Shown: piece after piece, positions 24,501 through 35,278 of the stretch
Layout: each line of letters opens with the position of its first letter
Numbering within the stretch: the stretch's first letter is position 1
Assembly (NCBI GenBank): GCA_020744425.1
Contig: JAGMUV010000019.1
Span: 1 to 64,000 of the forward strand
Origin: Dactylonectria macrodidyma
Lineage: Eukaryota > Ascomycota > Sordariomycetes > Hypocreales > Nectriaceae
DNA: 64,000 nucleotides
Reading direction: 5' to 3'
Notes under the pieces: model-generated
What the model saw: only the letters and a program-made list of their open reading frames with translations
Database searches by the model: none
Told to the model about the DNA's origin: nothing
Translations under genes and position numbers: made by a program

Positions 24501-25022
24501 GTTACTTATAAATAGTAATAAGTAATATATATAATAAGACTTAAGGCTAGTAAAGTATTCTTATAACTTCTTAGGGTTTCTATTAAACTTTAGTAATTAT
24601 TCAGATTTAATTATTTCTTTAATATTATAAATACATACTATTATAGTAAGTTATTTATATTCTATAAGTTAAGCTACTTATTATTTCTAATTATTCTTAG
24701 TTTAAACTAGTTTAATAATAAGTTTAATAATTCTCTACTCTATAGTTATAATAGTCATATTTATAATAGAATTACTTAATAAGGCCTAGAGTTATATATA
24801 TAATTACTTAAAGCGTTCTTTATTCTAGTGCCTTTCTTCCTCTTATATAGTATTAGTATGTACTCTTAAAGCTAAGAGCTTAGCAAATCTTATAGAGAGT
24901 TGTTTATTCTTTACGCAGAGTTCTTTAAGTTCTTTTTCATACTTATTATTAGAAGTATTTATATATTCATTACTATCTCTATCTTTAGAGAGTACTAGGG
25001 CCTTATCCTTAGATAAGAGCAT
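18560..25022 (-). pseudogene. family A gag-pol of nested element
   Basis: Runs from ATG at 25022 down. Gag starts with a charged, coiled-coil-like region (SKDKALVLSKDRDSNEYI), then a capsid region around 24100-24500 and a zinc-knuckle area near 23900. A less mutated linker occupies 22950-23830. Reverse transcriptase lies about 20900-21700, with its YxDD box reading YFNN near 21200. RNase H is at about 20400-20900, and integrase at about 19100-20000. Gene order gag-PR-RT-RH-INT is Ty3/gypsy. Full of TAA/TAG stops. Confidence 0.8.
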
Positions 25023-25109
25023 ATTACTAAAAGGTATAGTAAGTACTATTATAGTTTATTAGATATTACTTAGTATATAAAGTAATTATCTAAATAAGAG
25101 CTATTAATA

Positions 25110-25546
25110 TATAATAGTTATATTCTTAGGCTAGGCTATATAAAGTATAAAATAGCTTAAAAAGAGTTCTTAAAGGATAGACTAAAGTCTATATTAATAG
25201 AACGGTTAAGTCATACTTATTAAGCAGTAGTTATAATATTATATTAAGTAATAGTTAATATATAATAATATATAGTAATTAGAGTAAATTAAAGTAACTA
25301 AGTTATATTAATAGCTAAGGAGCTAGTATCTTAATAATAGCCAGTTCTTTAGGTTTATATACTATATAGTATAAAGTCTGATTACTTATATTATAAAAGC
25401 AATTGTAATAATCGTAAAAGTAATTATAGTAATTATAAGAGTGATTATAGTAATCGCTTTATAGTTCGTAGTAATTGTTTATAATTAGTAAGAAATTTAT
25501 AAGGGCTATATAATGCTAAGTATCTATAGTTATATAGGTTATAATA
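25110..25546 (-). repeat. family A LTR (5' LTR of nested element)
   Basis: Same length as its partner (437 bp), more C/G retained than the other copy in places. The neighbouring TAAATAAGAGCTATTAATA (25091-25109) is the reverse complement of the putative primer-binding site seen next to the other 5' LTRs. Confidence 0.9.
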
Positions 25547-25551
25547 AAATA

Positions 25552-27309
25552 CTTTAATACCTTATAAATAAAATAGCTAATATAAAGAATGAATAAATAA
25601 TTTATATTTACACTATTTAATAAAGGGATGTTTTAAAATTAAATAATTACTTAGAATAAGTAATTATTAATAATAAACTGAAACTATATTTTAAAAGCTT
25701 TAAATATATTAATATATTATAACTATTATATATATATTATATATACTTAATTTACTATTTTAAGAAAATCTACTATAATTACTATTCTATATAAATTATA
25801 CTCTAGCTCTTATAATAATTCTATAAGAGAACTAAAGTATAAGACTATAGAGTTATTAAATAGTTTAAAAGAATAGGAATAGTATAGCTTAAATACTATA
25901 ATAACTTCTATCCTAAAGAATGCATTAAGAAGGATTCTATAATTAATAATTATATAATAAAAGAATACTATATATATAAAAAAGAGAAAGTCTAATTATA
26001 ATACAGACTGCTTAAATACTTAACTAATTATACTATAAATTATAGTAATAGAAAATGCATTAAGTATATAGAATATATATAAGAAATTTATAAATAGATT
26101 TATAAAATATATAAGAATGGATTTAACTTTAAAACCTATAAAGAAAGAGAACTTTATAATAAGTAATAGTATAAAGAAATCCGTAAGAATGTAAAAAATA
26201 ATACTTACTATCTATAATAAAGTAATAGATAAATATAGTAAAAGTAGAGATATTACTTTTAAAAAAGGCTCTAAGTATTATAAGAAATCTTAAAGAGGAT
26301 ATAATTATAATAAAAGTCTGAATTAATAGAATATAGATAATAGTATTAATAGACTATAGTATTATTATAAATTATATCTAATTAAAGTTAGTAAATAAGT
26401 TAGTATTACTATAAAAATATAAGAAATTTCCTTATAAAGTATTTAATTTAAAAGGAATACCTTTTAGTTATAAGAAAAGAAAGGTATTATAAGAAATTAA
26501 TTACTTTAAAGTACTTATAAAAAGAAGAAACTAAAGAGTGGATTTTAATATTCTTAATATTAAAGACTACTTAATAGTACTTAGATAACCTTAGTTATAA
26601 AAGTATAACTCTAATATTAATTAAGAAAAAGGCTAAATGCATTAAAAAGACGCATTTCCTTAGATTATAAATAGTAATAAATATAACTTAAGATCTTAAG
26701 CTTTAATTAATAATAAGAACTATAATAAAGTTATAAAAGAAGAAATAATAAATACTTCCTTACTTCTAAAAGGAATAAAATAAAAGTACTAATAAAGAAA
26801 AATATAATATATAAAACGAATTATTATATTTATTTAAAAATAGTTTAGATAGATAGATAAGAACTTTAAAGAGTAGAAAAAATAATAATAAGTAAAAGAA
26901 GAATGACTTAAAAATGTACTTTTAAGATATTAAATTTATAAAAAACTCTTTAAAGAAGAACTTAAGACTAGTCTTTTAGAACTAAGTAAATAGGACTTAG
27001 AAATTGTCTTAAATAATAGAACTAACCTTAATTTTTTTCTTATTTATAACCTTAATAATAATAAGCTAATAATACTAAGAGAATATATCTAAGAAATAGA
27101 GGAAAAAGGCTATATTTAAAAATCAAAGTCTTTAGCTAAATACTTAGTTATATTTATACTTAAAAAGAATAGAAAGCTATACTTTTATATAAATTATAAG
27201 TAACTTAACTTAATTATTAAAAAGGATTATATACTATTACTCTTAATCCTTAAGATGTATAATAAGCTATATAGAGCTAAGTAGTTTATAGTACTTAATC
27301 TTTATAAAG
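25552..27309 (+). pseudogene. family B pol, protease to early reverse transcriptase
   Basis: Continuation of the outer element after the nested insertion. The RT onset near 26900-27300 contains IPPSxxxY-like and palm sequences, e.g. YLVIFILKKNRKLYFYINYK and FIVLNL (the LDL of motif A region, D to N). It is cut at 27309, just ahead of the GAYNLI block, by the 544-bp insert. All stops are TAA/TAG. Confidence 0.65.
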
Positions 27310-27853
27310 TCCTTATATATAAAATATATAACTAATAAGGAAATATCTCCTTTAGTTCTTATCTAATAAGACTATAAATAACATATTCAAAATCTCCTAA
27401 TTTTTAGCTTTATAATAGTATATAATATGCCTTAAAAAGTCTATCTTCCTTATATTATAACTATAAAAGACATTTATAATAAGAACCTTTAATAAGGTTA
27501 GAGTTCAAGTATTAGACATATATTTAACAGTCTTAAAACTCAGGACACGTCTTACCCGGTTTTACTATAATAAATTGTCTAAATCCCCTGTTAGATTAGA
27601 CATATGACTAGACAGCAATCTCTCTATAAAGCTGGGGCTTTTCTCTAGCCAGTCTTAAAGGATTATTATTATCAATACATACATTTCTTAACTAATTACA
27701 TCAAACTGACTACCTTTCTAATTGTCTTTTCCTGCTCTTTCTGAATCTTCAATCCCTTTTCTAATTGGTCAATTCCTTGACCCACAATCGCTAAGTTCTA
27801 CTAATAACCTTTCACTCCTTCCACTCCTTTTACTACTATAGCCTTTACAATTT
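27310..27853. mobile_element. 544-bp insertion of unknown class in family B RT
   Basis: Interrupts the RT between VLNL and GAYNLI. A 5-bp TAAAG occurs on both sides (27305-27309 and 27854-27858) and would be the target duplication; its excision restores the RT frame. G+C content is clearly higher than in the host element from 27500 on. No coding frame. It has pyrimidine-rich segments and a TATAAAG (27625-27631), so a solo LTR of a third family is plausible, but no TG..CA ends or second copy are visible here. Confidence 0.5.
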
Positions 27854-27858
27854 TAAAG

Positions 27859-28018
27859 GAGCTTATAACTTAATTTATATTAAATAAGAATATAAATAGA
27901 AAACTGCTTTTAGAACTAAGTTTAAGTTATATAAATACTTAATTATACTTTTTAAACTTATTAATATACTAGCTATATTCTAATAAATAATTAATAATAT
28001 ACTATATAAATATCTTAA
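27859..28018 (+). pseudogene. family B RT, middle fragment
   Basis: Continues the RT after the 544-bp insert: GAYNLIYIK, KTAFRTKF-like and YKYLN sequence, ending at the TA target of the Fot1-like element. Confidence 0.65.
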
Positions 28019-28020
28019 TA

Positions 28021-29880
28021 ACATACATAATAAGCTTGTATAATAAATAAGCTTGCGTAATAAAAATCCCTTTACCTATATCTTCTCTATTTAATTAATT
28101 AATTCTTAACTATAAAATATATCTAACCCTAATGTTAAAAGTAGAATCCTTCTTGCACTTCAGGCCTTTTAAAATAACCCGAAATTAAAGCTCTGACGCA
28201 CTACAGAGATCTACAAAGTTAGCCGTATGCTGCTATAGCGCTAGCAGAAGGGCATTCAATCCAGGCGCGATTAGATCCCCAAATCGCGCAAGCTGTCCGA
28301 TCTAGAGGAGCAGATCATTATTCAGTTCATCCTCAACCTAGATTTACGAGGATTTCTCCCGCGACTACATAGTATTAAAAAAATGGCCAACCAACTGCTC
28401 ACTAACCGCAACGCATCACCCATCAGTAAGCACTAAGCTTCTAACTTTATTAAGTAATACTAAAAGCTTAAGATGCGTTTTTTTTATAAATATAACTATT
28501 AAAGAGCTAAATATAAAGATCTAATTATTATTTATAACTAGTTTAGGCTTATAAAGAATATAATTATAAAATATAGTATTAATCTAGCTAATATTTATAA
28601 CTTTAATAAGACTGGCTTTATAATGGGCATAATTATAAGTAGAATAGTTATTATAGGCATAGATAGGCATAGAAACCTAAAATCAGTATAGCTTAGAAAC
28701 TAGGAATGGATTATAATCATTTAAGCAATTAATACAAAAAGCTGAGCAATCCAGCTATTTATTGTAATTACAGGCTAATATTACCTCACTAGCTAGTACT
28801 AAGAAAGCAACCTCTTAGGCGATTAGGCTATTATAATAACTTTAAATAGCTAGACCGATAATAAAATAAGTCTTTAGTAGCTTAAGCACTTTAACTAGTA
28901 TATAAAGAATCGATTAACTGGTCACTATTATCTTCTAATCCTTAATAAATACGAAAGTCACTACTCTATTAACTTTAAGAGATATTATAAATAGAATAAT
29001 ATTATTACGCTTTATATACTACCTCATTTATCTTATTTACTTTAGCCTTTTAATATTAAGTACTTTAGGCTGCTTAAAAAAGCCTACGGTTAAGAAATTA
29101 AATAGTTAATCAGATGCTCTATAACTTACGTTTTAAAGACTGAGTTCTTCTTAGCCTTTTATACTGCTTACTAAGCCACTATAATAGCAAGTAATATTAA
29201 AGGGGGTTTTTAAAGGACTAGACTTACTCCTTTAGACTTAGAAAATGTTATATTAAAGCTTAATATATAGCTACGGACTCTAATACTAGCTATAGAGAAT
29301 ATCAGCCTCCCTAACCCTTAGGTCTTAAAGACTCTAAAAATAGTACTTAAGGCTAGTTCATAGTCTGAATACTTTAAAAGATAAATAAGAAGGCATTAGA
29401 GTAGCTCTCTAGTATCTATCCTTAAGGCGCTTAAGTCATTTTCTAAGGGAATAAAGGCAATAATGCATTAAATAGCATTATTAAAGTCTGAGAACCAGAT
29501 CCTTTAATAAGCAAATAAGACCCTTAGTAAGCAGCGCAGAGCAAAAAGAACCCGCCTATATTAAAGAGGGAAGATGACTATAGATAAAGGAAGGGATAAG
29601 ATAGATCAGAGAGATATTAATGCATAGGTAATAGCTAAATCGTTAAGAAGTAATAGTCGAAGGAGGTTAGCGATACTGAGGGAAAGGCGCTATAGAACTT
29701 ATAAAAAGGCTGGTTATAATATAAAGACCTATTAGGCTATAATTAAGACCTCTAGAGATAAGGATAGCGATTTATTTTAATTAATAAAGTAGTTTGTTGT
29801 GTTTTTATTATGATTTTTATTTTATAAGTTAGTATTTTTATTATGCAAGCTTGTTTATTACGTAAGCTTATTATATATAT
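28021..29880 (+). mobile_element. Fot1/pogo-type DNA transposon, complete
   Basis: 1860 bp, the usual size of Fot1-like elements. Terminal inverted repeats of about 43 bp: left ACATACATAATAAGCTTG, right end reverse complement ATATATATAATAAGCTTA. TA duplication at 28019-28020 and 29881-29882; removing the element plus one TA rejoins the host RT exactly (CTT AAT ATC TTT ATT), matching the uninterrupted RT of the family A copy at 60115. Carries one transposase gene. Confidence 0.93.
28155..29770 (+). pseudogene. Fot1/pogo-like transposase, RIP-inactivated
   Basis: Frame read through stops. An N-terminal HTH (psq/CENP-B) region is followed by EEQIIIQFILNLDLRGFLPR and MANQLLTNR. The DDE core starts IYNFNKTGFIMGII, where the family has NFDETGF, so the first catalytic D reads N and E reads K. 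Next come a WIITI-like block and a basic C-terminal tail RRAKRTRLY and RRLAILRERRYRTYKKAGYN, as in Fot1 relatives. Many TAA/TAG stops; no transposition activity possible. Integration target is TA. Confidence 0.85.
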
Positions 29881-29882
29881 TA

Positions 29883-32700
29883 TCTTTATTATATATTATT
29901 TAAATAATATACTTATTTTCTTTAAAAATAAAGAAGATTATAAGTAATATATTTATATAGTATTATAAAGGCTATAAAATATAAACTTACTTATTAAATC
30001 TAAAAATAGTAATTTCTATACTTTAGAAGTAGAGTTTTTTAAGTATATTATATTCTATAATTAAGTATAAATAGACTTTAAGAAGATTATAATAGTATAA
30101 AAATAGAAATACTTTAAAAACCTTATAGAATTATAATCCTTCTTTAGATTTATAAACTACTATTAATAATTTATTAAACACTTTAGTAAATATATTATTC
30201 TATTTACTAAGTTTATAAAGAAAGGAGTTAAGTTTAAATAAGATAATAAAGTAAAATAAGCCTTCTAATTAATTAAGAATATAATTACTTTAGAACCTAT
30301 TTTAATATTATTTAATTTTAATAAAGAAATTAAATTAAAAATTAATACTTTAAGATTTATTTTAAATAACTAAATTAAATAAAGGAATAAAAATAAATTA
30401 TTATACTTTATTATATTCTATTTATATAAGATATATAGAGTAAAACTTAATTACTTTATTTATAATTAAGAATTCCTAGTTATTATTAACTACTTTAAGA
30501 AATTTTAATATTATCTTTTAAAAAGTAATTATAAAGTTAAAGTTTATATAAATTATAAGAATATTTTATACTTTATAATAATATAAAAACTTAGTAAATA
30601 ATAACTTAAATATATTAAATACTTATTAGAATTTAACTATACTATTATTTATATAAAAGGATTAAAAAATAAATAAGCTAATATAATTAGTTAATATATT
30701 AATTTTAATATTAAAAAGATTAAAGCTAGTAAGTAAATCTTCTCTTTTATTCTTAAAGAATACTTATAATAAAAATACTTAAAATATATACTAGTACTAT
30801 AAATACTTACTATAAGTAATACTTAGTAATATATATTATATAACTTATAATAATAAATTACTAAAGAAAATTGAGTAATATAATTAGACTTATAAAATGA
30901 ATAGAGTTATAAAAAACCCTTACTCAATTCTTACTTTATAATTAGAATTATAAAAACTGTAAGTTCTAATAGAATTATAAGAACAGCTTATATAAGAAAT
31001 ATATTCTTATATATTATATAAATACTAAGGAATTAATAAAACTCTTAAGAGAGTTAAAATAATATATATATTTCTTAGAATTAAGAAGGTTATATAAGAC
31101 GTTATTTAATAATATAGCCTTTATATAAAAATTAAAGTATAATACTATAAGCCTTATAGAGAACTATAGTCTTTATTAATAGCTTAAAGACTATAGCATT
31201 CTATTATTATAGATTTTATTATAAAATTACTTCTATTAAAAGACTTAGTAACTAAAGCCTTTTATAATAGCATTCTTATTATTATAAATAGATTTATAAA
31301 ATTTTCCTATTTTATATTATATAAAGAAGTAATAAATATAGAAGAATTTACTTATATATTTAATTAGAATATTATTAATATATATAGATTATTAGTAAAG
31401 ATCTTAATTAATAAAAGACTCCTATTTATATCTAAGTTTTAATAAGCTTTAATAGTATAGCTTAGACTTAATTACTAATTAATTATAATATTCTAATTAA
31501 TATACTTAATAAGTGAGCGCTATAACTAAGCAAGCGCTATACCTATACTATATACTTAAAACTCTAAACTTTAAATTTCCTAAAATAGGCTATATAGTTT
31601 TAAGATTTTTAAGGATTTAATTTTAAATATTTAATTAAAAAGTTAATAAGCTAGTATTTTTTTTAAACTTTTTAAAAAATTATTAAACTAGTTATAAATA
31701 AAAATAGTAAAATAGATAGTGCGAATTTTATACTACTAGTGCTATAGATATATATAATTTAAAAAAGTTCTTAAAAATAAAATATTTTATAAATAAGTTA
31801 GATTAAAAGTCTTAGCTATTTTAGGCTTAGTTTAGATTTTTGAGATTTTTTTAAAATTATAATTTAAAGTGAAAATCTTATTATAGTGCTTACTTATCTA
31901 TAGCGCTCGCTTATTCAGTATATTATAAGTAGATAAATAAATAGAAAAGATAAACTAGATTTTTAAATAATACTTATAATACTATATTAATTATAAATAG
32001 AATGACTAAGTTAAAAAACTATTAATAGCCTAACTAAGCTATAATACTACTATATATAAAAGTATAAAGCTTATATTAGTATTTATAAATTTCAGATTTA
32101 TATTTAATATATACTATAGACTATAAGAAGGAATTATTAACCCTTATATAATACTTACTTCTAATAAACTGAAAAACTTCTATAAAGAACTAAAGACTGA
32201 ATTCAAGTTTATTAAAAACTAGATAAAGAAATACTATAATCTTAAATAGATAAAAAGACTATTCTTTTTAAAAGGGGATATAGTCCTCTTAACTATAAAA
32301 AATGTTTTAATAGATAGGCTAAGTAAAAAACTTAACTATAAGTTTATTAGACCTTATAAAGTTCTAGAAAAAATCTTAGAAAATAACTATAAGTTAGATC
32401 TAAAGAGTAAAAAATACTTAGTATTTTATATTTTACTATTAAAACTATTTAAAAATATAATTATAGTTAATAATAGTTATAATTATAAACTATAAGTAAA
32501 AGATTTAAAAGAGTATTATATTAAAGAAATTTATAATATAAAGAAAATTAATAGTAAGATAATATACTTTATTAAATAAAAAGACTCTTTAAAAAGTGAA
32601 ATATTATAATAATTATTAGAAAACTTTAACTATATATAGTATTTACTAAAAGCATTTTATATATAATAGTAAAAGAAGAAAAAGGATTAGAAATAGAAGG
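29883..32700 (+). pseudogene. family B RT end, RNase H and integrase
   Basis: RT resumes with FIIYYLNNILIFSKNKED, where the catalytic YxDD reads YLNN. RNase H follows near 30300-30700 (IKGLKN-like), then the integrase zinc region, a core with IIDFIIKLLLLKD, NRFIKFSYF and ILINKRLLFISKF, and a C-terminal region to about 32700. The core is split by a MITE at 31505-31918, between the AFRPQ-like and DGQTER-like positions. Stops TAA/TAG throughout. Confidence 0.75.
31505..31918. mobile_element. 414-bp MITE, copy 2
   Basis: Same length as copy 1 and in the opposite orientation; TA on both sides (31503-31504 and 31919-31920). Termini CTTAATAAGTGAGCGC and GCGCTCGCTTATTCAG. Sits in the family B integrase; its removal restores the reading frame there. 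Confidence 0.85.
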
Positions 32701-32784
32701 ATTAAATATCCTTAGACTTATAGATGCTTAATTAAAATTATTTAAGATAATAAGTAGTTATAGCTCTTATACTATTATATTAAG

Positions 32785-33230
32785 CAGGGGGACAAGAGGG
32801 ACACCACTACCCAAAGTGATAGATGCCGTAGGGTAGGCGGGATGCGTAGTAGAGCGAGGGTGGACAAGACTCATAAAACAAAATAGATAAAAAGAGGGCC
32901 AGAGCTACAATCAAGCGGCTGGCTAGAAAATAAATCAGATATTCCAGTTAATCAAATAAATCTTATCATAATGACATCAAAAACCATTTAATAACTCAAA
33001 AAAATAAAGGTGGGTAAGAACATGATTGATTACTATCTGTGTCCGAGTTATCTCTGCCTTTTATCTCAGACTAACTCCCGTTATCCTTATCGATAGCTTT
33101 ATCAAGACCGGCACTCAAATTGGTCGGCCAATTAAAATGTCCGGGCCATTCTAGCTAGTGAGCCCTCAGCCCCGACACACTACCTAGCTCTCCTAAGCGT
33201 CTAAAGCCTCTAATAGACTATCCTCCTTAT
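32785..33230. other. G+C-richer patch in family B 3' region
   Basis: A segment with normal base composition (e.g. GGGGGACAAGAGGGACACC) inside heavily RIP-mutated DNA. No frame recognised in the first 300 bp. It may be a further insertion or a part of the element that escaped RIP; its right part overlaps the end of the antisense frame. Confidence 0.45.
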
Positions 33231-33530
33231 TTAGACCTTAGAGTTTATAACGAACTATCTTTAAACGCTTTTTCTTTACTTTACTTCGGGTTTTTTATAA
33301 ACGAGCTAGATAGCTTACTATAATAGCTATATATACTTATAGAGAGGCTAACTCTTTATAAAGCCTTAAGAGATCCTTACCTGCCTCTTCCTTATCTGCT
33401 TCTAGTTTCTTCTTAGTATTTATAAGCTTAAGTATTATAATTAGTTAGTAAGTAAGTATACTAAGAATAAAGAAACTACTTATAAAATAATATAACTTAC
33501 GAATTATTATAAGACTTCTTTAGTCTTATA
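33190..33530 (-). CDS. antisense coiled-coil ORF of family B element (partial, degraded)
   Basis: Minus-strand frame between integrase and 3' LTR: LIIILKLINTKKKLEADKEE, AGKDLLRLYKELASL, YLARL, KTRSKVKKKRLKIVRYKL and GLNKEDSLLEALDA, with only TAA/TAG breaks. The long charged helix, followed by a K/R-rich stretch and a GLxxxxxLLEAL-type end, parallels the coiled-coil half of the antisense frame in family A. A cysteine cluster was not recognised upstream. Function unknown. Confidence 0.5.
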
Positions 33531-33817
33531 TATTTATTATAATAAGATAAGTTATTAGAAAATATATAGCTTTTACTATAATAAAAGTACTAACTATAAA
33601 GCATATTTAATAATATTCTAATAATAGTAATAGTATAAAAAAGAGTGTTTGCTTCTAGAGTTTTATATATAAGCAGTTTTATATATAATTAAATATATTT
33701 TATAATATAATATATTATAAAAAATATTTAAGAAGGAAGAATAATAAACTAATAAAGCTATTAAGTAAAGACTAATTATATAGCCTTAAAAATAAGACCT
33801 TAAGAGAAGAGATATTA

Positions 33818-34200
33818 TATTATAGCCTAGGTTCTTATTAAGCAGTTAGAAATAGTAGAATAATAAGACCTGCATTTAGTTTAGACTAATAGTATAGCCT
33901 TACTCTAGGACTAATGCCTTACTAAGACTAATAATAACAGTCTAGAACTAATAGTAGTCTTCTAAATAAAATAGCGGTTTACTTAGTATATAGTTAACTA
34001 AGGAATGTATATTTAATATAAGTAGCTCTTTAGCTATTAATATAACTTAGTTATATTAAGTATATTTCACTCTACTATTACTAGATATAATAAGTATTAT
34101 TTAATCTTAACTTGCTTAATTACTTTATTATATAAACCCTTAGATTAGGACTTAGTATATATTAGCCTTATAAAAATAGTGTATTAACTTAATTATTATA
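33818..34200 (+). repeat. family B 3' LTR
   Basis: 383 bp, direct repeat of 15072-15454; differences are C/T and G/A only in the parts compared. Followed directly by Helitron helicase sequence. Confidence 0.85.
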
Positions 34201-34572
34201 AAAAATATAATAATTATAAATCTATTTTACTAAGACTTTTAGACTGATTTAAGCTATATAACTATCTTTTATATAAAAATGCTTAATAGTCTAATATTAA
34301 ATGCACTATTTAATTATAATTACTTAGTCTATATATCTCTTTTAAATAATATAAAAATAAAGATAAAGAATTAAGAGCTTTAGAAATAATAAGTGCTTAT
34401 ATAAAATTCATATATATTATATAATACTAATAATAGCTATAGTAATAGATTAGTATATAAATAATACAGTAATAGTAATAGCTTTCTAGCCTGCGGATAT
34501 ATAGCCTTTAGCTAAGGCTACTCTATACACTCTATCGCTACTCTAATGTGCATAGAGTAACATAGTATTTTA
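34201..34572 (+). pseudogene. second Helitron helicase tail and 3' end
   Basis: Homologous to 6165-6535. It preserves the SPPDSIKIKIK-equivalent region in mutated form and the terminal hairpin (ACTCTATACAC at 34520-34530, GTGCATAGAGT at 34548-34558). Much more C-to-T/G-to-A change than copy 1. Similarity between copies stops at the same base (after CATAGTATTTTA), fixing the Helitron end. Confidence 0.75.
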
Positions 34573-35278
34573 AATTAGATCCTTTCTTTATCTTAATAAA
34601 TAAAGAAAAAGTTAGCTTTAAATTAGCTTAAATATTAGATTAATAGCTCGAAGAATGGGTAATAAAGTGGCTTATTTAAGTAATGGGCGTTTAAGATAAG
34701 ATAAAAGCCAGTTAAAGATAAGTCTTGCTTAGAGGTTGGAATAAGGAACGTACGTGGGTAAGGGCTTTGAGAATAGTTTTACCATTATAGCATCAAGAAT
34801 AGAGGCACTTGCTAATCCACCCAATCCACCTAATCCACGATAGCTTCCAGTGGATTAAGTGGAGTGGCTTTAAACCCTGAGCGCCGTTTCGAAAACTTTG
34901 ACTTTCCGACGTCTGATCACCTGGGCTGTGGTACAGTTATTCAAAATTGCTGGGGTGGGCTATTCGCTACTGCAGAGCAAGTTGTACAAGCTTTAGTTCA
35001 CGCTAGAATGATGAATCGTGTTTAGACTCGTACGTGCGTGAATGCATTTGCTATTAAATAGACGATGTAATAATCAAAAATGTGAAGAAAGGACACCCTC
35101 CCTCGTGTACTAGGAAAATGCCATCCGAGAAAAAGAGAAGACGACGATTGAAGCAGATTTCAGTCCCAATCTGTCCTGCTTCTAACTCATCCATTAGTCG
35201 GGCGATTCACTCCCATCAGAGCACTCTGCTAACCGGACCGAATTTAATAACCCACGGTTACAAACCCTCGGTGCTAAA
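34573..35278. other. transition from repeats to gene island
   Basis: A+T content drops around 34760. At 34813-34873 short repeats of AATCCACC and a matching inverted GTGGATTAAGTGG occur, possibly the end of a small element. No gene recognised before the 3' end of the minus-strand secreted-protein gene. Confidence 0.4.

Larger units (their letters stand above)
17395..25546 (-). mobile_element. complete family A Ty3/gypsy element nested in family B
   Basis: Full-length 8152-bp element in minus orientation: 437-bp LTRs at 17395-17831 and 25110-25546, gag-pol between. Flanked by a perfect 5-bp target duplication AAATA (17390-17394 and 25547-25551). Same family as the plus-strand element at 55807-63985. 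Because it interrupts family B gag, it inserted later than that element. Confidence 0.95.
15072..34200 (+). mobile_element. family B Ty3/gypsy LTR retrotransposon, split by four insertions
   Basis: Outer element bounded by 383-bp direct LTRs (15072-15454 and 33818-34200). Coding pieces on the plus strand run gag (15518-17394), pol (25552-27309, 27859-28018, 29883-31502, 31919-32700). Inserted into it are a family A LTR element (17395-25546), an unidentified 544-bp insert (27310-27853), a Fot1-like element (28021-29880) and a MITE (31505-31918). Removing the inserts restores contiguous RT and integrase reading, apart from stops. Nearly every stop is TAA/TAG from RIP. A clean 5-bp target duplication was not found: flanks read GGATA and AAAAA, so the ends may have been altered. 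Confidence 0.85.

Noticed and set aside
34813..34873. AATCCACC repeats with inverted GTGGATTAAG as a possible CRISPR-like or MITE structure
   Set aside because: Units are only 8-10 bp, irregular, without spacers of constant length or TSD; eukaryotic context.
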